Below, one piece after another: positions 14,755 through 18,788 of a DNA stretch of 18,788 nucleotides. The number at the start of each line of letters is the position of its first letter. Position 1 is the first letter of the stretch. This DNA is from Candidatus Hodarchaeota archaeon (GTDB taxonomy: Archaea > Asgardarchaeota > Heimdallarchaeia > Hodarchaeales > Hodarchaeaceae). Made by a program: the position numbers and the translations under genes. The DNA is taken from contig JAUUVJ010000010.1 of assembly GCA_030589605.1 (NCBI GenBank), positions 1 through 18,788 on the forward strand. Reading direction: 5' to 3'. The notes beneath the pieces are model-generated. The model searched no databases. It saw only the letters and a list, made by a program, of their open reading frames with translations, and was not told where the DNA came from.

Positions 14755-15318
14755 ATGAGCTCCCTTCAATACAATTACTTGGCAAAAGTCTTACTCTTAG
14801 GTGAATTCCGAGTAGGGAAATCATCAATGGTATTAAGGTATGTCGAAGGCCGTTTTCCAGGAGATTATCAAGCAACAATAGGTGCAAATTTCTTAGTAAA
14901 GTCAGTTAATCTATCACATGACGATAAAACAGTTAAAGTAGGCTTACAAATATGGGACATAGGAGGGCACGCCAGATCGTCGCAGGTTGGTCGTGTCTTC
15001 TTTCAAGGTGTCTCTGGAGCCTTATTGGTCTATGATTTGACTCGAGCTGACACGTTGGAAAAGTTACCCTTATGGATTGAGCAATTGGATAAATATTCCC
15101 CTGATATTCCCCTAAAAATTCTCGTCGGTAATAAGAATGACCTTGTCAATGATCGTGACATTTCCTTTGAGGCAGGCAAAGCTGCTAAGCAAGAATTGGG
15201 TGTGGTTAAGTTTTTTGAGACCAGTGCCAAAACAGGCGATCACATTCAGGAAGCCTTTGAGGATATGGCCCGTATGTTGGTGGATATCAATCGGGATAAA
15301 GTTTTAGAATCAACTTAG
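14755..15318 (+). CDS. Ras/Rab-like small GTPase with His in place of the catalytic Gln
   Basis: Small GTPase domain of 187 aa: G1 GEFRVGKSS (16-24), G2 Thr41 in ATIGANF, G3 WDIGGHARSS (68-72), G4 GNKNDL (126-129) and G5 TSAKTG (156-161). The G3 Gly-Gly is reminiscent of Arf-type WDxGGQ, but the next position, which in Ras/Rab/Arf is the catalytic Gln, is His72. Intrinsic hydrolysis may be slow or depend on a partner. No C-terminal cysteine, so no prenyl anchor. ATG 14755 has GGTGA six bases ahead. The second half of the gene uses noticeably more G/C-ending codons (GCC, GGC, CGG, CTC) than neighbouring genes. It is only loosely similar to the other GTPase of this window, so not a recent local duplicate. 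Confidence 0.93.
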   Translation: MSSLQYNYLAKVLLLGEFRVGKSSMVLRYVEGRFPGDYQATIGANFLVKSVNLSHDDKTVKVGLQIWDIGGHARSSQVGRVFFQGVSGALLVYDLTRADTLEKLPLWIEQLDKYSPDIPLKILVGNKNDLVNDRDISFEAGKAAKQELGVVKFFETSAKTGDHIQEAFEDMARMLVDINRDKVLEST

Positions 15319-15319
15319 C

Positions 15320-15337
15320 TCTTTTTCCTCCCTTTTC
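15320..15337 (+). terminator. Pyrimidine-rich stretch after the GTPase gene
   Basis: T/C-rich run with T5 and T4 blocks (CTTTTTCCTCCCTTTTC) begins 2 bases after the GTPase stop. No hairpin. Archaeal RNA polymerase stops at such T-rich tracts, so this is a plausible end of the GTPase transcript. Confidence 0.4.
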
Positions 15338-15486
15338 TTGTTAGAATACCTTTTACTATTCCTGATAAACACGTTGTTTTCTAAATAACATTTATTCTAA
15401 GGAGTTGTGAATTAGCAGATTTAGATAGGAATTCTGAATAGTATCTATCTCATTGCGAATTTATCTGTAATATTGTTACAATATTT

Positions 15487-15766
15487 CTAGAAAATTGAAT
15501 CACGAATAATTATACGAAATTCTTTTACTTTTTGTTCAGCTTTAGTATCATTTAAAGGTTTTATAACTGATTCAGCCTCTTTTTCGACTTGATTTCTGTG
15601 CAAAAATGTCTGTTTTTGGAAAATCCCTTTCCACATCCGTGTATGGCGTTCTGACGAGAATTATATCTTTCTGAAGTCCACTTCTCTGCAAAATAAATTT
15701 TTCAAATATGTGATCGGAGCAATCATTAGAGAATACAAATAAATTAATGAATACATAATAATTGTT
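15487..15766 (-). pseudogene. Frameshifted gene remnant, unknown family
   Basis: On the minus strand, two protein-like frames meet with a one-base shift. The first (stop-to-stop, 15572-15766) reads SDHIFEKFILQRSGLQKDI, ILVRTPYTDVERDF and PKTDIFAQ. The second, from about 15605 down to TAG at 15487-15489, reads RNQVEKEAESVIKPL and AEQKVKEFRIIIRDSIF. Joined near 15598-15610, beside A- and T-runs, they give about 85-90 residues with a normal amino-acid mix. There is no ATG/GTG/TTG start ahead of the protein-like part, so the 5' end also seems lost. I do not recognise the family. It could be a decayed gene, or an intact one broken by a sequencing indel. Confidence 0.42.
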
Positions 15767-15818
15767 TTAAATAATGAAAGAAGTTTTAATTGGAATTAAA
15801 AAAAAGAAATTATCATAG

Positions 15819-16133
15819 ATGAGAAGACAACTTATGAAGAAATGTTGGACTTGCGGGAAAGATTTTGAAGAAGGATCATATTTTAAGCTGCAATTTTGTT
15901 CTAAATTTTGCTATGACACTTATAGCGATAATTCTATAAATAAATATAAAAAAATCCAACAGGAAACAGTACTCAATTCACATACATCTGTAAAAATTAA
16001 TTGTTACAATTGTGGAAGAGAAGTAGAAAAAACCGATGAATTCTGTATTAACTGTGATATAAGATTAATAAAAGATTCATTTTGGAAAAAAGTATGGAAG
16101 TTTTGGAAATCTTTAGGTTTTATCCAAGGATAA
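15819..16133 (+). CDS. Double zinc-ribbon small protein
   Basis: 104 aa with two Cys4 zinc sites: Cys9/Cys12 with Cys27/Cys31 (CWTCGKDF...FCSKFC), and Cys62/Cys65 with Cys76/Cys79 (CYNCGREV...FCINC), the latter a typical short zinc-ribbon with C-x2-C-x10-C-x2-C spacing. A Lys/Trp-rich helix closes the protein (FWKKVWKFWKSLGF), amphipathic and possibly membrane- or partner-binding. Start at ATG 15819; ATG 15834 (MKKCWTCG) is equally possible since neither has a Shine-Dalgarno. A TATA-like TTTAAATA lies about 50 bases before. Function unknown; it ends 29 bases before the convergent next gene. Confidence 0.75.
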   Translation: MRRQLMKKCWTCGKDFEEGSYFKLQFCSKFCYDTYSDNSINKYKKIQQETVLNSHTSVKINCYNCGREVEKTDEFCINCDIRLIKDSFWKKVWKFWKSLGFIQG

Positions 16134-16162
16134 AATTTCATAAACAAGTAATCTTTGTGATT

Positions 16163-16525
16163 TCAGCTCGCTAACATCATAAGTTCTTCTAGAGAACTAA
16201 TATTTGTCAAAGTTGTTTTTAAACTGTCTGCTTCCTCGGAAGTTAACTCATTGTTCAAAGCTAGAAATTCAAGTATATCAAAGAAGAGATTTTTAGCATA
16301 ATCGAAGTTGGTTGCAACTTCTGGTAAAGAAGTAAATGCAAATGTTAATTTATCCGATATAGAAGCATCTTCAACTTTTAGAGCGTTTCGAACTGTTTGT
16401 ACATATATTTCGTCATCACTGATCTTTTTTGCTATTTCGATTCTCCTCTCTGCTTCTTGAGAGGCCTCATGTGTAAGCTCTGGAGGTTCAAACAATTTTT
16501 TAAAAAACCGTATGAATCTGCTCAT
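16163..16525 (-). CDS. Hypothetical helical protein (about 120 aa)
   Basis: Unrecognised. A short basic/aromatic N-terminus (MSRFIRFFKKLFE) is followed by a nearly all-helical, acidic body (about residues 15-115), ending in SLEELMMLAS. No cysteines, no membrane span, no motif. The frame also has a GTG at 16537 adding four residues. I prefer ATG 16525, because a TATA-like CTATAAAC on the minus strand at 16563-16570 would start transcription near 16540. Convergent with the zinc-ribbon gene and divergent from the V4R gene. Confidence 0.65.
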   Translation of the reverse strand: MSRFIRFFKKLFEPPELTHEASQEAERRIEIAKKISDDEIYVQTVRNALKVEDASISDKLTFAFTSLPEVATNFDYAKNLFFDILEFLALNNELTSEEADSLKTTLTNISSLEELMMLAS

Positions 16526-16650
16526 TATAACAGCCACATCAATGATTTCGAATAAGAGATTAGTTTATAGTATTTGTCGGACAGAAGATGTTTCTTTGCA
16601 AATCCTTTTTAAACCATTTTTATTAAACTATGAGTACGATATAAATCATG

Positions 16651-16658
16651 TTTTATAT
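16651..16658 (+). promoter_or_regulatory. Candidate TATA box for the V4R gene
   Basis: TTTTATAT lies about 55 bases before the proposed TTG start at 16711, giving a leader of about 30 bases. It also falls just inside the longer open frame beginning at ATG 16648, which argues against that ATG as the start. Confidence 0.4.
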
Positions 16659-16710
16659 TTCTTATCATTTGCACAACGCATTAGGAAATATTTTTCAAGA
16701 GGTCTACATT

Positions 16711-17754
16711 TTGTCGAAAGTTTCTCAGACAAGTCATTCAGAGGCTATTGCAGGAGTTCGGATCAAACGATTTTTGACAATGGCGGTTTTAACGCTGTCA
16801 AAAGAACTTTTAAGGAATTCTAGAAATAAAGCTGAGACGAATAAGTATTTAGAGTCAAATATCACTTCTTTAGTCAAATCAAGTTTTGCTTTAAGTGCAT
16901 CTGATAACCCAGTGAGCCAAGCAAAGCTTTTTGTTGCCTCATTAGGTTTTTCTCCGTGTGAAATCGAATGGTCTGAAGATATACGTTTAGGTAAATTTCT
17001 TTTAGGTAAAAGTCGTCTTTGGAAAGCGTCTAATCCTCAAGAAACTGAATTACTTGAACTAATGATATTAGCAATTGTAAAAGGACTTGGTTCTGCATTT
17101 GTGGAAGGAAATATTGAAGTTTCTTTCAACGATGGTATGCTTCTACCTCGTTTTTCTTACGAAGTACAGTTTAGAACGGCCGAGGATGTTTTCGCTGAAT
17201 CAATTAAAGGGAAGGAGGAGCAATCCGGTGTTATTCTGTCTGCTGGGTCATTACTCGATCCAATTTTAGGAAGTGGGCTTCAAACCCAGAATGCAGCGCA
17301 TTATCTTTTAGAAGCAACTCAATCTGTCATAGAAGAGGTTAAACCTGAGATCTTTCAACGAAAAGATATTCAGAATTATCCATTGAAGATGCTTGAAGTT
17401 TTATATCTTCAATTAAAGGAAGATTTACAATTTGAATCAGCAGCTCATCAGGTTGGTATTCAAATGGTTAAGAACATTAGACAAGAATTCCCTCAACTTA
17501 AAAATCACCAGTTATTGAAGGGAATCGGATTACTTCCTCCTGAAGAAATTGATGAGCTTTTGTTTTATGGTAATGTGGGTATATGCGGAAAAGGGAATGA
17601 GGGAAAAAACTTGAGTTTTTGTCAGTTTTTAGGACACCTATGGGCTGGATATGCTTCAGAAGTGCTTGGGAAAAAATTTCTCATGTTAGAAGATCCTATG
17701 TGCGCAACAGGTAAAGGAACAAAGTGTATTTTCACGCTGGAAGAAACAAAATAA
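16711..17754 (+). CDS. Tandem V4R-domain protein
   Basis: 347 aa from TTG 16711, chosen because GAGGT (16699-16703) stands 7 bases ahead; ATG 16648 would add 21 residues but has no such signal. The C-terminal part (about 269-344) is a V4R (4-vinyl reductase-type) domain with Cys292, Cys304, Cys331 and Cys339: ICGKGNEGKNLSFCQFLGHL, then MCATGKGTKCIF. The N-terminal part (about 76-155) has the same pattern without the cysteines: LMILAIVKGLGSAFVEGNIEV, then LPRFSYEVQF aligned to the C-terminal KCIFTLE strand. I read this as an old internal duplication. V4R domains bind small ligands or metal and occur in archaeal regulators and chlorophyll or methyltransferase contexts; none is evident here. No DNA-binding or membrane part is seen. 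Function unknown. Confidence 0.78.
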   Translation: MSKVSQTSHSEAIAGVRIKRFLTMAVLTLSKELLRNSRNKAETNKYLESNITSLVKSSFALSASDNPVSQAKLFVASLGFSPCEIEWSEDIRLGKFLLGKSRLWKASNPQETELLELMILAIVKGLGSAFVEGNIEVSFNDGMLLPRFSYEVQFRTAEDVFAESIKGKEEQSGVILSAGSLLDPILGSGLQTQNAAHYLLEATQSVIEEVKPEIFQRKDIQNYPLKMLEVLYLQLKEDLQFESAAHQVGIQMVKNIRQEFPQLKNHQLLKGIGLLPPEEIDELLFYGNVGICGKGNEGKNLSFCQFLGHLWAGYASEVLGKKFLMLEDPMCATGKGTKCIFTLEETK

Positions 17755-17963
17755 TCCAATTGCGTGGGTAGGTTTAAAAAAATACCGAATATGCTGATTA
17801 ATAATTTTTACACTTATTTTTTAATATGTCAAGCTTTAAAAATGTTTGAGGTATTACAAAGAAGAAAATAAAAAAGAATAGCATAGAAACCACTCTCCCG
17901 CCATTATATCGACTCAAGTGTATTGTAATGTTCTATAGATGCTTTACTTAAAAGGTGAGAATT

Positions 17964-18299
17964 ATGGTAAAATTTTGTGACAAATGTGGATCCTTATTAA
18001 TTCCTAAGCGTAATAATAAAGATAAAATAACTCTTTTGTGCAAAACCTGCAAGGTGGAATATAAAGAAGGGTATAAGGATTCATCGTACCAGATTTCTAG
18101 TAAGATTAAGCATGATGAAAAGGATTTCTTGACGGTTGTGGAAGAAGAGTTTGACATTCGTCCAAAAGTAAAAACAGAATGTCCCAAATGTGGCCACTTT
18201 GAAGCACGCTATTGGGAAGCTGAAGATCGAAAGAAAGAGGAATGGGAAACTACGACATACTATAGATGTACTAAATGCAAAAAGGTTTGGTCTGAATGA
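17964..18299 (+). CDS. TFS-like transcript-cleavage factor (RPB9/TFIIS-type zinc ribbons)
   Basis: About 111 aa, the length of archaeal TFS. N-terminal zinc-ribbon FCDKCG (Cys5, Cys8) with LLCKTCK (Cys26, Cys29); a linker; then the C-terminal TFIIS-type ribbon CPKCGHFEARYW (Cys73, Cys76) with YYRCTKCKKVW (Cys102, Cys105). TFS inserts the tip of the second ribbon into the RNA polymerase secondary channel and stimulates cleavage of backtracked RNA. The usual tip reads R-A-x-D-E-P-x-T; here it is R-K-K-E-E-W-E-T, so the catalytic Asp-Glu pair is Glu-Glu and the Pro is Trp. Start at ATG 17964, with AAGGTGA at 17952-17958; a GTG at 17955 lies inside that signal. TATA-like TTATATC lies near 17914. 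Confidence 0.85.
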   Translation: MVKFCDKCGSLLIPKRNNKDKITLLCKTCKVEYKEGYKDSSYQISSKIKHDEKDFLTVVEEEFDIRPKVKTECPKCGHFEARYWEAEDRKKEEWETTTYYRCTKCKKVWSE

Positions 18300-18386
18300 A
18301 AAGATTTTCAATTCCAATAAGGAAATTCTTCCAATAAGCTCTCGCTACCATTAAATTAAAAATTTAAGGAATCTATTATAGAGTTT

Positions 18387-18788
18387 CTATTCTATTAATG
18401 TGAATTCCCATCCACAATGAAAGTCACGATTTACTTCATCAGGGGGACAAGCAATCACTCGTGTTTCAATTCGAGGATCAATTGTGGAAGCGAATCGTCT
18501 ATACTCTTCGATACCTACTTCTTTGCATGGGAAGAGGGGTAATTTTTTCCTTTCTCGTGCTTCTTGAACTCTACAAGTCTTCATTTTCATTATTAAAGCG
18601 GTTTTTGATTTACGATTTATCTCTTGGATGTTTATTGACGCATATAACCTAAGCTGGAGAGCTTTTTCAAGGCCATCTAATCCAGAATTTTCAGAAATAT
18701 CGAATTCTTTCATGATTCGTTTAGCCTCAATGACAGTGAAACGAATCCAACCTTCTTTATCAATTTGAATTGCTTCTTCAAGTCCGTG
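18387..18788 (-). CDS. DUF6125-like cytosolic protein, 5' partial
   Basis: The minus-strand frame is open to the window edge (codons from 18788: HGLEEAIQIDKEGWIRFTVI), so the first ATG inside (18713) is internal and the gene starts beyond the window. 133 residues are visible. Conserved-looking points are KALQLRLYASI, then MKTCRVQEARERKKLPLFPC, EEYRRFASTIDPRIETRVIA and CPPD...FHCGWEFTL. The combination TCRVQxARxRKxLPxFPCK and IDPRIxT with CPPD resembles a small family seen in archaea and anaerobic bacteria (DUF6125, L-2-amino-thiazoline-4-carboxylic acid hydrolase-like). Four cysteines in these motifs suggest metal or redox chemistry. Family name from memory, function unknown. Confidence 0.65.
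   Translation of the reverse strand, partial: HGLEEAIQIDKEGWIRFTVIEAKRIMKEFDISENSGLDGLEKALQLRLYASINIQEINRKSKTALIMKMKTCRVQEARERKKLPLFPCKEVGIEEYRRFASTIDPRIETRVIACPPDEVNRDFHCGWEFTLIE

Larger units (their letters stand above)
15319..15818. other. 500-base gene-poor region
   Basis: No intact gene. It starts with the T-rich tract behind the GTPase gene, holds a frameshifted minus-strand gene remnant (15487-15766), and ends with TTTAAATA at 15766-15773, a likely TATA box for the double zinc-ribbon gene. The stretch 15338-15486 shows nothing I can name. Part of the region (15590-15700) is clearly richer in G+C than ordinary intergenic DNA here, as expected for former coding sequence. Confidence 0.5.

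Noticed and set aside
15030..15230. Minus-strand frame inside the second GTPase gene
   Set aside because: Antisense to the conserved G4/G5 region; explained by the GTPase codons.
18081..18317. Phe/Cys-rich minus-strand frame opposite the TFS-like gene
   Set aside because: Antisense to Lys/Glu-rich and zinc-ribbon codons; no independent evidence.
1..18788. CRISPR array, insertion sequence, tRNA or rRNA genes
   Set aside because: No regularly spaced repeats, transposase motifs, terminal inverted repeats or clover-leaf/rRNA core sequences were recognised on either strand by eye; a tRNAscan-SE or Infernal run would settle the RNA genes.

Overview
The window is AT-rich and gene-dense, and it looks archaeal, most likely from the Asgard (Lokiarchaeia/Heimdallarchaeia-type) side. 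Four things point that way: two Ras/Rab-type small GTPases; an archaeal TFS/RPB9-like transcript-cleavage factor; TATA-box-like promoters about 25-30 bases before likely transcript starts; and typically archaeal families (archaeoflavoprotein/DmrB-like flavoprotein, V4R protein, MoxR-DUF58-DUF4129 operon). A eukaryote-like dual-specificity phosphatase adds to the picture. The placement is inferred from gene content; the window has no rRNA, tRNA or ribosomal protein gene to confirm it.

Left part (1-6313, all plus strand). A 5'-truncated S9 acylaminoacyl-peptidase-type enzyme is followed after 23 bases by a cytoplasmic YwrD-like gamma-glutamyltransferase-family enzyme, so the two form a peptide/glutathione-type catabolic pair. 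Next comes a 412-residue protein that I read as a very divergent RtcB RNA-ligase paralogue. It keeps the metal cysteine and histidines and the guanylylated histidine, but has lost other active-site residues. It is paired with an unrecognised 304-residue protein. A start-less fragment of a bactofilin/polymer-forming beta-helix protein follows, then an archaeoflavoprotein-like flavoprotein.

Middle part (6317-12254). A Rab-like GTPase (minus) ends 3 bases from the flavoprotein stop. After a 384-base divergent promoter region comes a nicotinamidase (plus). A tightly packed minus-strand operon then reads DUF4129-type membrane protein, single-span membrane protein, MoxR AAA+ ATPase, DUF58 protein and six-span membrane protein. 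Most joints overlap by 4 bases. This is the archaeal form of the MoxR/DUF58 system and probably assembles at the membrane.

Right part (12417-18788). This holds a dual-specificity phosphatase; an M20 (ArgE/DapE-type) peptidase preceded by a small zinc-ribbon gene; a second small GTPase in which His replaces the catalytic Gln; a gene-poor 500-base stretch with a frameshifted gene remnant; a double zinc-ribbon protein; a helical protein; a two-repeat V4R protein; a TFS-like protein with a changed acidic hairpin; and, running off the right edge, a protein resembling DUF6125.

The points most worth following up are the divergent RtcB paralogue with its unknown partner, the asymmetric tandem V4R protein, the TFS variant, the Gln-to-His GTPase, and two decayed genes (bactofilin fragment; 15487-15766 remnant). 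I saw no CRISPR array, IS element, rRNA or tRNA.
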